64,000 nt of DNA, from the NCBI GenBank assembly GCA_947493585.1, contig CANLRI010000003.1, positions 248,001 through 312,000 of the forward strand, written 5' to 3'. The notes beneath the pieces were generated by a model. The model did no database searches and had not been told where the DNA came from. It worked only from the letters and a program-made list of their open reading frames with translations. The position numbers were made by a program, and so were the translations under genes. Shown here piece by piece: positions 42,587-51,050 of this stretch. Source of the stretch: an uncultured Planococcus sp. Its GTDB lineage: Bacteria > Bacillota > Bacilli > Bacillales_A > Planococcaceae. How positions within the stretch are numbered: position 1 is the first letter of the stretch; each line of letters begins with the position of its first letter.

Positions 42587-42790
42587 GTGAAAAAGAAATT
42601 CTACATCTACAACATCCTGCTGACAAACGGAGACGTGCTAGAAGGCATCCGCATTGAAGGCGCGCTTGAAGACCATTTCATCGGCATTGCCGTCAGCTTG
42701 TTTCCGGTCGAAGATGCAGCGGGCAAGACGATTGTCTTGAATCTGTTCCACATCGTGCGCGCGGAACTTGTGCGTATTGAAGAAGCTTAA
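42587..42790 (+). CDS. hypothetical small protein, GTG start
   Basis: A 67-residue protein (KKKFYIYNILLTNGDVLEGIRIEGALEDHF ... LFHIVRAELVRIEEA). It begins at GTG 42587, seven bases after a perfect AAAGGAGGA at 42572-42580; the larger frame from 42308 overlaps the methyltransferase and is a shadow. It has a beta-rich layout like small regulators or OB-fold-type proteins. It just precedes the repeat B/C cluster. No family is recognised. Confidence 0.7.
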   Translation: MKKKFYIYNILLTNGDVLEGIRIEGALEDHFIGIAVSLFPVEDAAGKTIVLNLFHIVRAELVRIEEA

Positions 42791-42792
42791 TG

Positions 42793-43033
42793 AAGATATT
42801 TGGAGTTTGTTTGTGTAAATGTCTTAGTATTGCGGTTCTTGCTTCATCTCAATAGTCGCCGCCGTGCTTTGGGTTGGCCTCTTGCCGCAAGCCAGAAAGA
42901 GCGTCTGTCTTACGGCATCGGCTCACCCCTTTACGCTCGGCGGCTGTGAGATTTCATTAAGAGAGGTGTGATTAGTTGGATCTACTTCTTTAACTAGTTG
43001 CCGGCTAGTGGGGGAATCGCTTCCCGGGACATG
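42793..43033. repeat. intergenic repeat B, copy 2
   Basis: Same core as 33514-33771 (AGTCGCCGCC ... GTCGGCTCACCCCTTTACGCTCGGCGGC ... AGTTGCCGGCTAGTGGGGG). GCCGCC (42858-42863) can pair with GGCGGC (42939-42944). It follows the 67-residue gene directly and is followed by copy 3. Confidence 0.75.
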
Positions 43034-43034
43034 A

Positions 43035-43293
43035 TTGGAAAAGATAGTGGGAGTTTAGATGTTGAATTGTTTTGCCGATCTATCGCAGCTTCAGGTTAGT
43101 AGTCGCCACCGGGCTTTGGGTTGGCCTTTGGCAGCAAGCCAAGAAGAACACTTGTCTTACTGCGTCGGCTCACCCCTTTACGCTCGGCGGCTGGAAGATT
43201 TCATTGATCCGGATATGTTTAATCAGATTTACTTCTTTAGCCAGTTGCCGGCTAGCGGGGAATCGCTTCCTGAGATGCCAAGTCTGGCACGTT
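43035..43293. repeat. intergenic repeat B, copy 3
   Basis: Tandem to copy 2. It keeps GATAGTGGGAGTTT at the left and AGTTGCCGGCTAGCGGGGAATCGCTTCC at the right, but the outer stem has GCCACC against GGCGGC, one mismatch. A 60-base gap then leads to repeat C copy 2. Confidence 0.75.
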
Positions 43294-43364
43294 GGTGCTT
43301 GAGTCGAGGATTTTGGTGATGGATCATAACTAACTAGTCGCTACCACAAACTCTAAAGATGACC

Positions 43365-43620
43365 TGAGTTACAAAATAGGAAGCATTTTCACATTTTCTA
43401 TCAAGTGAACAAAAGAAATTTCCTTCCCTTCTAAAATTAGAGACGGAGTGGAAGGGGCCGACGCCTGGGGGACTGAGCGGGCTGGCGAGACAATTGTGCC
43501 GCGCTCTTTGGCACATTGGCTCAACACCCGCCCCCCGGCAAGCGTGCCCCTGCAACGAAGTCGAAAAGCACAAGCTTTTCCACTCGCTTCTTTTCACGCC
43601 AAGCTTTCTAATTTCCGGTC
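43365..43620. repeat. intergenic repeat C, copy 2
   Basis: Matches 33842-34085. Stems: GGGGC (43454-43458)/GCCCC (43546-43550); CCTGGGGG (43464-43471)/CCCCCGG (43532-43538, bulged T); TGTGCC (43495-43500)/GGCACA (43510-43515) around GCGCTCTTT. Against copy 1, G-C/C-G and G-C/T-A and T-A/G-C changes preserve pairing. It sits between repeat B copy 3 and the terminator at 43640. Confidence 0.8.
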
Positions 43621-43639
43621 TCAACGTTTCTCTCAACAG

Positions 43640-43672
43640 AAAAAAGCGCTCCGCAGAAATGCGGAACGCTTT
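43640..43672 (-). terminator. terminator of the SpoIIAA-like gene
   Basis: AAAAAAGCGCTCCGCA gaaa TGCGGAACGCTTT; A run on the left gives T residues on the minus strand. Confidence 0.85.
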
Positions 43673-43683
43673 GTATCCATTAT

Positions 43684-44040
43684 TCATTCTTGCATCCATT
43701 CCCAGGCATCGTTCATTTCGTCGAGGTTGAAATGGCGTGTCTCCAGGCCGTCCGCGAAGCCTTGCCAGCCGCTCGTTGCCGCCGTCCAGTCTTTTTCGCT
43801 GATAACTGCGAATTTGCGCGCTTGGCTCCAGCTGTGCCGGTCGATTACGGCACTGTCTGCCGCATCAAACAAAGTTGAATCTTCCACTTTGTAAATAATG
43901 GCATACATATTGAAATGCCCTTTTTCACTCACTTTGTCGCGGATGACGTGATCCAATTTTTCGATATCGGCTTTGCTGGCACGCCCTTCCACTTCAATCG
44001 CAATCGTTTCGATGTCTTTGCTCGGTACAATTGATAGCAT
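43684..44040 (-). CDS. SpoIIAA-like protein, copy 1
   Basis: A 118-residue protein starting MLSIVPSKDIETIAIEVEGRASKADIEKLDHVI and ending HFNLDEMNDAWEWMQE, the pattern of the SpoIIAA-like family (PF11964), a STAS-related fold. No phosphorylated serine or kinase partner is seen. It is 6 bases from, and about 40% identical by eye to, the next gene, so the two are tandem duplicates. Function of the family is largely unknown; metal or lipid binding is suggested for some. Confidence 0.82.
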   Translation of the reverse strand: MLSIVPSKDIETIAIEVEGRASKADIEKLDHVIRDKVSEKGHFNMYAIIYKVEDSTLFDAADSAVIDRHSWSQARKFAVISEKDWTAATSGWQGFADGLETRHFNLDEMNDAWEWMQE

Positions 44041-44046
44041 ATCTCG

Positions 44047-44406
44047 TCACCTCTCCTTTATCCAATCCCAGGCTGCTTCCATCTGGTCCATTGGGAAATG
44101 TTTGGCTTGCACGCCTGGCAGTTTGTCGAGTGCGCCAGATACTTTGTCGAGCCAGTCTTTTTCACTGACAACCGCGAGTTTATTGTATTGGCTCCAACGT
44201 TTCGCATCGATGGCCAACTCTTCGAACATAGCGCCAGCTGTAGGCGTATCGATATCGCCGATCACGGCGTACACATTGAATTTCTGATCGTTGCGAAATT
44301 TTTCGAACACCACATTGTCAAATTTCTTCAAATCGTCTTTGGTCACTTTGCCTTCGACTTCGATGGCAAAGGTTTGTTCGTCTTTACTGGTAAAGAATGA
44401 TAGCAT
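44047..44406 (-). CDS. SpoIIAA-like protein, copy 2
   Basis: A 119-residue protein with the same order as its neighbour: MLSFFTSKDEQTFAIEVEGKVTKDDLKKFDNVVFEKF ... FPMDQMEAAWDWIKER. Both end in a helix D/EQM-xxAW-xWI/MxE. It is the upstream member of the pair and precedes the divergent GntR gene by about 160 bases. A heteromer of the two products is possible. Confidence 0.82.
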   Translation of the reverse strand: MLSFFTSKDEQTFAIEVEGKVTKDDLKKFDNVVFEKFRNDQKFNVYAVIGDIDTPTAGAMFEELAIDAKRWSQYNKLAVVSEKDWLDKVSGALDKLPGVQAKHFPMDQMEAAWDWIKER

Positions 44407-44491
44407 GGCGGCTCCTCCTTAAAGTTTCCTGATAATGCTGTTATTCCCTTTACAGCGGGCATCAAACTGCCATTCGAAAATCACCGTTTTA

Positions 44492-44503
44492 GATATATCG
44501 CAT
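44492..44503. promoter_or_regulatory. GntR-type operator upstream of gntR
   Basis: GATATATCGCAT, identical over ATATATCGCAT to the reverse strand of the site at 46721-46736 before brnQ. It lies about 30 bases upstream of the probable TATAAT at 44533-44538 of the gntR gene. Confidence 0.5.
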
Positions 44504-44569
44504 TCTGCATTTTATTGCTTTCCATATTAGTGTATAATGGAGTCAGATAATTTCGAAAGGAGATTTACT

Positions 44570-45232
44570 ATGCCGATTCCTGTAGACCATACAAGACCGG
44601 TACGCGTTTCCGCTAAAGAAAGTGCCCACTTGCAATTGCAGCAATGGATCATCGATGGCACATTGCAGCCTGGTGAGAAACTGGTCGACACTGAACTCGC
44701 CGAAGCGCTCAATTTGAGCCGGACGCCGATTCGTGAGGCTCTGCAGCTTCTTGAAGTACAAGGATTCATTGAAATGTTTCCCGGTAAAGCGACACGCGTT
44801 ACGGATATCCATATCGAAGACATCAAACACCTCCTGCCCCCCCTTGCTGTACTGCAAGCACTTGCCGGTGAGCTGGCCATCCCCAATTTAACGCCTGAAA
44901 TTTTTGGGCTATTGGAAGAGACCAACCGGAAATTTGCGCGTGCCATCCGCAACAGCGATTCCTTCTCTGCTTTGAAAATCGATGAAGAATTCCATCAGAT
45001 CATCGTCGATGCAGCCGGAAATCCATATATAGATTCCATGCTCGGCCAGCTTCAATCACACGTCCGCAGACAATTTTTCCATCATTCCTTAGTGTTGACG
45101 ATGCGCTCCCATGACGAGCACATCGAAATCATCGACACATTGAAAGCCGGAGATGCCGAAAAGATTTCACATTTGATGAAATCCAATTGGGTCCGCACCA
45201 TCGAAGACTTGACCGCTTCGAAAGGTATTTAA
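44570..45232 (+). CDS. GntR family regulator, FCD (FadR-like) domain
   Basis: A 220-residue regulator: winged helix (PVRVSAKESAHLQLQQWIIDGTLQPGEKLVDTELAEALNLSRTPIREALQLLEVQGFIEMFPGKATRVTDI) and an FCD domain with the metal-binding pattern (DEEFHQIIVDAAGN ... SHVRRQFFHHSL ... HDEHIEIIDTLKAGD). FCD regulators bind carboxylic or amino acids. AAAGGAG at 44557-44563 sets ATG 44570. It converges on the brnQ gene and shares an operator-like motif with it, so control of that carrier is likely. Confidence 0.9.
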   Translation: MPIPVDHTRPVRVSAKESAHLQLQQWIIDGTLQPGEKLVDTELAEALNLSRTPIREALQLLEVQGFIEMFPGKATRVTDIHIEDIKHLLPPLAVLQALAGELAIPNLTPEIFGLLEETNRKFARAIRNSDSFSALKIDEEFHQIIVDAAGNPYIDSMLGQLQSHVRRQFFHHSLVLTMRSHDEHIEIIDTLKAGDAEKISHLMKSNWVRTIEDLTASKGI

Positions 45233-45277
45233 AAAAGCTGTTTCCAACGTGTCTGACACGTTGGAAACAGCTTTTTT
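45231..45277. terminator. bidirectional terminator
   Basis: A 15-base-pair stem, AGCTGTTTCCAACGTG / CACGTTGGAAACAGCT, with A and T runs, between the convergent gntR and brnQ genes. Confidence 0.95.
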
Positions 45278-46650
45278 TAGCGATTTGTAAATGCTGGAGA
45301 TTCCGCTTCACCGCGGTTTTTCAAACGGGTGGCTACACCTGAAATGATGATTGCAGCCAAAGCCGGCACTAGCCAACCGAGCCCATCTCCGTAGAGCGGC
45401 AGGACCTCAGTATAAAAGTCGATGACACCTTGGAGCCAAGCCGGATTTTCGATGCCAAGCGATCCTGTCAAGGTTTTCATTCCGTCGACGATTGCGATGA
45501 AAAACGTCACGCCGATAGCCGATACGTAGACAATCCGGCTATGGTTGAAAAGCGGCGACATGAATGCCAACATGATCAAGACGATCGCGAGTGGATACAA
45601 GAACATCAACACCGGAATGGAATACGTGATGATGTTTGAAAGGCCGGCATTGGTGACGACCAATGAAAATATCGTGAAGATGAAGACATATGTGCGGTAG
45701 CTGATGCCAGGCGTCAGCTTATGGAAAAACTCTGAAGTCGCGACCGTCAAGCCAACCGCTGTCGTGAGGCACGCCAAAATGATGATCACGGCCAACAGCA
45801 TGGCACCGAACGTTCCGAAATAATGTTCAGAAGCCCCGCTCAGAACCGGTCCTCCAGTTTCCAAAAGACCAAGCTGAGAAGTACTAGTCGCACCAAGGAA
45901 AGCGATACCCGTGTAAACGACAGCCAATAACCCAGCTGCCACAGCGCCGCTGAGAAGTGTCGCCTTCAGCAAGCCTTTAGATGAAGTGACACCCATTTTC
46001 TGGACAGCTGAAATGACGATGATGCCGAACACGAGCGAAGCGAGCGCATCCATCGTGTTGTACCCTTCTGTAAAGCCGGTCAAAAAGGCGCCGCTTGCAT
46101 AGCCGTCTTGTGCAGGACCCGCCTCGCCCATCGGAGAAACGAACGCTGCCACCAACAAGACGCCAAGGACGATCAAGATGGCTGGAGCCAGGAATTTGCC
46201 GATGCTGTCGACCATTTGTGTCGGATTCAACGACAACAATAAAGATACTACATAAAAGATAAGCGAGAAGACGATTAAGCCGATTGTAAGCGATCCGTCT
46301 CCGATAAATGGCACGATGCCCACTTCATAAGAAACGGCTGCTGTCCGCGGCAAAGCGAAAAACGGCCCAATCGTTAAATAAAGTGCGGCGGTGAACAATA
46401 ACCCGTACACCGGATGCACACGGCTTGAGAGATCTTGCAAGTCCCGGCTTTTTGAGAAGCCGATCGCCAAGATGCCAAGCAGCGGCAAGCCGACCCCTGT
46501 CGTCAAGAAACCAGCCATCGCCACCCAGACATTTTCACCTGCGTACTGGCCAAGCTGCGCGGGGAAGATCAAATTCCCTGCCCCAAAAAATAATGCGAAA
46601 AGCATTGTCCCAATGATAAGATAAGCCTTCATCGATAATTTGCTGTCCAT
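45277..46650 (-). CDS. brnQ: branched-chain amino acid transport carrier
   Basis: A 457-residue secondary transporter with about twelve membrane segments: MDSKLSMKAYLIIGTMLFALFFGAGNLIFPAQLGQYAGENVW and AMLLAVIIILACLTTAVGLTVATSEFFHKLTPGISYRTYV are LIVCS-family signatures. It imports leucine, isoleucine or valine with sodium or protons. AAGGGAG before ATG 46650 fits better than the longer frame at 46683. An operator-like palindrome overlaps its probable start of transcription. Confidence 0.9.
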   Translation of the reverse strand: MDSKLSMKAYLIIGTMLFALFFGAGNLIFPAQLGQYAGENVWVAMAGFLTTGVGLPLLGILAIGFSKSRDLQDLSSRVHPVYGLLFTAALYLTIGPFFALPRTAAVSYEVGIVPFIGDGSLTIGLIVFSLIFYVVSLLLSLNPTQMVDSIGKFLAPAILIVLGVLLVAAFVSPMGEAGPAQDGYASGAFLTGFTEGYNTMDALASLVFGIIVISAVQKMGVTSSKGLLKATLLSGAVAAGLLAVVYTGIAFLGATSTSQLGLLETGGPVLSGASEHYFGTFGAMLLAVIIILACLTTAVGLTVATSEFFHKLTPGISYRTYVFIFTIFSLVVTNAGLSNIITYSIPVLMFLYPLAIVLIMLAFMSPLFNHSRIVYVSAIGVTFFIAIVDGMKTLTGSLGIENPAWLQGVIDFYTEVLPLYGDGLGWLVPALAAIIISGVATRLKNRGEAESPAFTNR

Positions 46651-46720
46651 ACTTACTAGCTCCCTTAATTTTTGAATATTCATTCTTTTTTATCCCAAAA
46701 TACTATCAACGAATAATTGT

Positions 46721-46770
46721 ATGCGATATATTGCATAAGGTAATACTACAACATCCGCTATAAAATGCAA
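46721..46770 (-). promoter_or_regulatory. brnQ promoter with GntR-like operator
   Basis: Minus strand: TTGCAT (46765-46770), 16 bases, TAGTAT (46743-46748), then seven bases to the near-palindrome ATGCAATATATCGCAT (46721-46736). A repressor there would block initiation. The 334-base gap 46651-46984 holds this and the divergent lrgA-side region; nothing else seen. Confidence 0.55.
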
Positions 46771-46984
46771 GTATTAAATTCTTGTTTTCGGAAAATTTTA
46801 TTATTCGCTTGAAATGCTGTTGTGTAGAGCTTTCGCGCTATAACATTTTCTTCCTTTCCTTACAGTTATTCCGCTTCAATTCGCGAAACTATGGGCTCGC
46901 ATTTCCAGTCCATTGCTGTAAAATATCTACATATATGAAGACGTCCATCGTTTTCCAAAACTGACCGGAAGGCGGAGGTGCCCA

Positions 46985-47362
46985 ATGAAGATCGTACGCA
47001 TCATTTTGCAATTGCTTGTCCTGTACGGATTTTTGCTGATCGGCGAAGCCATTCAAGCTTTGCTCCAGTTGCCGATGCCCGGAAGCATCATCGGCTTTTT
47101 GCTGTTGTTCAGCGCTTTATTGCTGAAAATCTATCCACTCGAGTGGATAGACGCCGGCGCTACTTTTTTATTAAGCTTTCTTTCCTTATATTTTATTCCG
47201 GCAACGGTCGGCGTAGTTGACTACGGCCCCTTGTTTTCCGGAAAAGGCGTGTTGCTGCTGCCGATCGTGATCATCAGCACGCTCATCACGATGGCGGCTG
47301 CCGGCTTTGCAAGCCAGTACATTGCGAATCGAAGCGCAGCAGCGCAAAAGGAGGAATCGTAA
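46985..47362 (+). CDS. lrgA: LrgA/CidA family membrane protein
   Basis: A 125-residue protein with four hydrophobic segments: LYGFLLIGEAIQALLQLPMPGSIIGFLLLFSALLL is the family signature. LrgA/CidA with LrgB/CidB form a holin-like or, in Bacillus, pyruvate-transport pair (PftAB/YsbAB). The strict Cid/Lrg split cannot be told from sequence. It ends two bases before the next gene. Confidence 0.88.
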   Translation: MKIVRIILQLLVLYGFLLIGEAIQALLQLPMPGSIIGFLLLFSALLLKIYPLEWIDAGATFLLSFLSLYFIPATVGVVDYGPLFSGKGVLLLPIVIISTLITMAAAGFASQYIANRSAAAQKEES

Positions 47363-47364
47363 TC

Positions 47365-48054
47365 ATGGCATTCACTCCCGCAGCCATTGTGTTCTCCGTC
47401 CTGACCGTAGCGACTTACGTTATCGCCAATTTCGTGTACCTGCGCTTTCGTAAAACGCCCCTGAATCCCGTCATTACAGCGACGGTAGCGCTAGTGGCCA
47501 TTTTAATCCTGTTCGATATCCCTTATGAAACCTATATGGAAGGCGGCGACTGGGTGGCGGCTTTTCTCGGCCCGGCTGTCGTCGCGCTTGCCGTCCCGCT
47601 CTATAAGCATCGTGAATTGCTCCAGAAAAACCTGGTACCGATCGCTGCCGGAATTGTCGCCGGCGTCATTGCAGGTCTTGTCAGCGGCACCTTGTTTACA
47701 CGCTGGCTTGGTTTTACGGAAGAATTGATTTTGACGGTCTTGCCAAAATCATTGACGACGCCTGTCGCCATGCAAGTTGCGTCGACGATTGGCGGCATTC
47801 CGTCGCTGGCTGCCGTATTCGTCATGGTCGCCGGCTTCACAGGCATCCTGCTCGGGCCATATTTGCTGCACTTATTGAACATCGATTCCCCAATCGGGCG
47901 CGGCATCGGCCTCGGCGCTTCTGCACATGGGCTTGGCACAGCGAAAGCCTTCGAATACGGCCCGGAAGACGCGTCGATGAGTTCTGTAGCAATGACCTTG
48001 GCCGCTGTTCTCGGCGCATTGCTCAGCCCGCTCGCTGCCTGGCTGCTCCTTTAG
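47365..48054 (+). CDS. lrgB: LrgB/CidB family membrane protein
   Basis: A 229-residue membrane protein with about seven segments and the family motifs LNPVITATVALVAILILFDIPYETYMEGGDWVAAFLGPAVVALAVPLY and KSLTTPVAMQVASTIGGIPSLAAVFVMVAGFTGILLGPYLL ... GLGASAHGLGTAKAFEYG. It is translationally close to LrgA (AAAGGAGG overlaps its end). No LytS/LytR regulators are in the window. Confidence 0.9.
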   Translation: MAFTPAAIVFSVLTVATYVIANFVYLRFRKTPLNPVITATVALVAILILFDIPYETYMEGGDWVAAFLGPAVVALAVPLYKHRELLQKNLVPIAAGIVAGVIAGLVSGTLFTRWLGFTEELILTVLPKSLTTPVAMQVASTIGGIPSLAAVFVMVAGFTGILLGPYLLHLLNIDSPIGRGIGLGASAHGLGTAKAFEYGPEDASMSSVAMTLAAVLGALLSPLAAWLLL

Positions 48055-48115
48055 CCTGCTTTCAAGTACAACGAGGAATCACCTCTTCTTTCCGTCATTG
48101 CAATTGAATAGCTTC

Positions 48116-48155
48116 AAAAAAATTCCCAGTGCGTCGCTGCACTGGGAATTTTCTA
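48116..48155. terminator. bidirectional terminator
   Basis: AATTCCCAGTGC pairs with GCACTGGGAATT, with A and T tracts, between convergent genes. Confidence 0.92.
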
Positions 48156-48530
48156 TTTTACATTCACTTGCCAGGATACGCCGAAGCGGTCATTGCACCA
48201 GCCAAATTTCCGGCTGAAGCCGTAATCGCCAGGTTCCATCAGTACTTTCCCGCCTTCACTTAAAGCATTATAGGCTTTATCGAATTGTTCTTCATCGTCT
48301 ACTTGGACAAATAGCGAGACAGCTGGTGTAAAAGTGAACTCATGCGGAATCGGGCTATCGATACACATGTATTTGGTGCCTGCCAATGTAAAGCTCGCCT
48401 GCTCTACTTTGCCATCCTCCCGGTACGTCACTGAATCGATATGGGAATTTTTAAAGATGGAAGTATACAGTTTCATCGCCTCTTCTGCTTGTCCTTGAAA
48501 CAATAAAAATGTCGTAATCGTTTGAGTCAT
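48153..48530 (-). CDS. VOC family protein (PhnB-like)
   Basis: A 125-residue vicinal-oxygen-chelate fold protein: TITTFLLFQGQAEEAMKLYTSIFKNSHI at the start, SPIPHEFTFTPAVSLFVQVDDEEQFDKAYNALSEGGKVLMEPGDYGFSRKFGWCNDRFGVSW at the end, as in PhnB-type proteins. Often named 3-demethylubiquinone methyltransferase-like without evidence. AAGGAGG before ATG. Substrate unknown. Confidence 0.87.
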   Translation of the reverse strand: MTQTITTFLLFQGQAEEAMKLYTSIFKNSHIDSVTYREDGKVEQASFTLAGTKYMCIDSPIPHEFTFTPAVSLFVQVDDEEQFDKAYNALSEGGKVLMEPGDYGFSRKFGWCNDRFGVSWQVNVK

Positions 48531-48543
48531 GTGATCAACCTCC

Positions 48544-50145
48544 TTAAGTTTTCAAATCACGCCGGCGGAAACCGTATGCACCAGCCACCGACAGGAGAAC
48601 AGCGATTGCAATCATCACCGCGAGCACGCCGTAATTAACTTCATCCAACGGAATGCCTGGAATATGCCCGTAAGGCGTCAACTTTTCCACCCAATCCGGA
48701 AGCTGCAGCAGCTCGCCCAAATAAACAACGAAGAATGACAAGCCCAAGTAAAGCCAAATGACGCTCGCAAAACTTGGCAAAAAGCCGATGAACACGAGTG
48801 CCAAGCCGATCATGATCAGCACAGCCGGTAAATACACGAACGAAGCGCCGATGTATGTGCCAAGCGGCAGATCTTCATCAAGTACGGCATTGCCGGCCAA
48901 GCCCAGCCCACTCCCGGTCAAGAACAACATTGTAATCGCCGTCAACGCTGCAAGCAGCCAATAGCTGAACGCCACGCGCCAGCGGGAAACCGAGCGGCCA
49001 ATGACATGTTCCATGCGCCCGTTCTTTTCTTCCGTCTTCACTTTTAGCATCACCATAATCGCCGGAATCGACGCAAGAATCGCCATGACCGAAGACAGCA
49101 CAGGAATGAACAGTTCGATCAAGCTAAAGCCTTCCTGCTCGACGATCAATTGCTGGAACAAATCGATGCCTTCAAAAAAGCGTTCGATTTCACCGAGCAC
49201 CGATCCATACGAGATGCCCAGAATGAACAAAGCGATCGCCCAGGCGATCAAGCCCGTGCGCTGAAGCCGCCAAGCCAAGCCGAACGGACCGCGAAGCGTC
49301 GCAGGGGCTTCTGTACGCCCAGCACGTGTTGGCAAAAAGCCGGAATCGTGATCGCGGATGCTGTTCAGATACAGCGCCAAGATAGACAGCGCCACCGCCA
49401 AACCGAGCGATAGCATGACCGGCCACCAGGTATTTTCGACAAACGGCTTGGCGCGCAGAATCCAGCCGAGCGGTGAAGTGAGCGACAAGGCTTCACTCAT
49501 GACGTCGCCAATCGCGCGAACCATATAAAACACCAGCAAAGCAGCGATCGACAAACCGGTCGTCGCGCGGGCATTTTGCGTCAGCTGTGCAAACACTGCT
49601 GTTAATGCAGCAAAGAACAAGCCGGTCGCACCGAGCGCTGCCCCGAACAATAGCGAACCGTGAAGGTCGACGCTCTCGACTTGCAACGCTGCCATCGAAA
49701 CGCCGGTCAATACCGCAAGCACTGCGTTGACTGCTGCAAGCACGAGCAACACTGCCGTTATACTGGATAACCTGCCGACCGGCAGCGCACGGACTAGTTC
49801 AAGCCGTCCTTCCTCTTCATCGCCGCGCGTATGGCGGCTCACAAGCAGAATGTTCATCAAAGCGACAATCGCCGCAGTCATGACCAGCATTTCATGCGCC
49901 GTCATAGCACCGGTCGTATAATCTGCTCCGCCGTAATTGGGTCCGACCATTGCCACCATCGCCGGATTTTCCATCGTTTCCGCAATGGCCTGGCGCTCGA
50001 TATCATCTCCGTATAAATTGTCGAAGACGAGGACGATGCCTGCCGATACGAAGACGAACGACAAGATCCAGATTGGCAACCGGATGCGGTCGCGCCGCAG
50101 GATAAAACGCATCAAACTCCATGTATGGTCAAAAAGCTGGCTCAT
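48544..50145 (-). CDS. ABC exporter permease
   Basis: A 533-residue membrane protein with about twelve hydrophobic segments in two halves, each with a RHTRGDEEEGRLELVRALPVGR-like cytoplasmic loop, as in ABC-2-type exporters of the YtrC/tetronasin type. Its ATG overlaps the stop of the ATPase gene (TGATG), so it is translationally coupled. AGGAGG overlaps the end of that gene. With the TetR and ATPase genes it forms an efflux operon; substrate unknown. Confidence 0.86.
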   Translation of the reverse strand: MSQLFDHTWSLMRFILRRDRIRLPIWILSFVFVSAGIVLVFDNLYGDDIERQAIAETMENPAMVAMVGPNYGGADYTTGAMTAHEMLVMTAAIVALMNILLVSRHTRGDEEEGRLELVRALPVGRLSSITAVLLVLAAVNAVLAVLTGVSMAALQVESVDLHGSLLFGAALGATGLFFAALTAVFAQLTQNARATTGLSIAALLVFYMVRAIGDVMSEALSLTSPLGWILRAKPFVENTWWPVMLSLGLAVALSILALYLNSIRDHDSGFLPTRAGRTEAPATLRGPFGLAWRLQRTGLIAWAIALFILGISYGSVLGEIERFFEGIDLFQQLIVEQEGFSLIELFIPVLSSVMAILASIPAIMVMLKVKTEEKNGRMEHVIGRSVSRWRVAFSYWLLAALTAITMLFLTGSGLGLAGNAVLDEDLPLGTYIGASFVYLPAVLIMIGLALVFIGFLPSFASVIWLYLGLSFFVVYLGELLQLPDWVEKLTPYGHIPGIPLDEVNYGVLAVMIAIAVLLSVAGAYGFRRRDLKT

Positions 50146-51050
50146 CACACGCCACCTCCTGCTCCTGTCTCCGTTTCCTCGTAATGGCGAATGAACAAAT
50201 CTTCCAGCGTCGGCGGCCGACTTTCCATCCGCTTGATGCCAAATGCACTTAAATGGCGGACGACCGCATCGAGTTCATCGGCGTCCACTTGGAACGACCA
50301 GCCCCCGTCGAACGCCTGCACGCGGTGCACACCCCGAAGCTCCGCCAAATCCGGGATCGGCTGATCGGTTTCGATGAACATCAAGGACCCGGTCAAATGG
50401 CGCATTTCCTTGAGTGTCCCGGTTTCAATGATGCGTCCTTTGCGGATGATCGCTACCCGGTCACATAGCTTTTCCACTTCCGACAGAATATGGCTTGATA
50501 ATAAGATGCTCTTGCCTTGCGCTTTCGCTTCTTGGACATACTCCGAAAATACGCGCTCCATCAGCGGGTCGAGCCCTGAAGTCGGCTCATCAAAGATATA
50601 AAGATCTGCATCTGCGGAAAAAGCGGCGATGAGCGCCACTTTCTGGCGGTTCCCTTTTGAATAGGTCTGGCATTTCTTACCCGGGTCGAGCCCGAAACGG
50701 CTGATCAATTCATCGCGCCGGCCCTTGTCATAGCCGCCGCGCAATCTTCCGAACAAATCGATCACTTCGCCGCCGGTCAAGTTCGGCCATAAATTGACGT
50801 CGCCCGGCACATATGCCACACGTTTATGGATATCGACCGCATCTTTCCAAACGTCTTTGCCGAAAATTTCTGCGCTGCCCTCGGATGCTTTCAAAACGCC
50901 AAGCAAGACACGTAAGGTCGTTGACTTTCCTGCCCCGTTCGGCCCAATAAACCCAAATACTTCGCCTTCCTTCACTTCGATATCGACCCCATCCAGCGCT
51001 TTGAAATCCCCAAAGGTTTTACTGAGCCCTTGCGTTTTGACGACTGTCAT
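50145..51050 (-). CDS. ABC exporter ATP-binding protein
   Basis: A 301-residue ATPase: Walker A IGPNGAGKSTTLRVLLG, signature SKGNRQKVALIAAFSADADLYIFDEPTSGLDPL with Walker B, and LLSSHILSEVEKLCDRVAIIRKG. The signature is YSKGNRQ rather than LSGGQ. GGAGGAGG before ATG 51050, inside the longer frame. It overlaps the TetR stop (ATGA) upstream and the permease start downstream. Confidence 0.9.
   Translation of the reverse strand: MTVVKTQGLSKTFGDFKALDGVDIEVKEGEVFGFIGPNGAGKSTTLRVLLGVLKASEGSAEIFGKDVWKDAVDIHKRVAYVPGDVNLWPNLTGGEVIDLFGRLRGGYDKGRRDELISRFGLDPGKKCQTYSKGNRQKVALIAAFSADADLYIFDEPTSGLDPLMERVFSEYVQEAKAQGKSILLSSHILSEVEKLCDRVAIIRKGRIIETGTLKEMRHLTGSLMFIETDQPIPDLAELRGVHRVQAFDGGWSFQVDADELDAVVRHLSAFGIKRMESRPPTLEDLFIRHYEETETGAGGGV

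Noticed and set aside
43059..43319. Frame in repeat B copy 3
   Set aside because: Frame is not conserved between B copies, so coding is unlikely.
45430..46624. Plus-strand frames over brnQ
   Set aside because: Shadows of the carrier gene.
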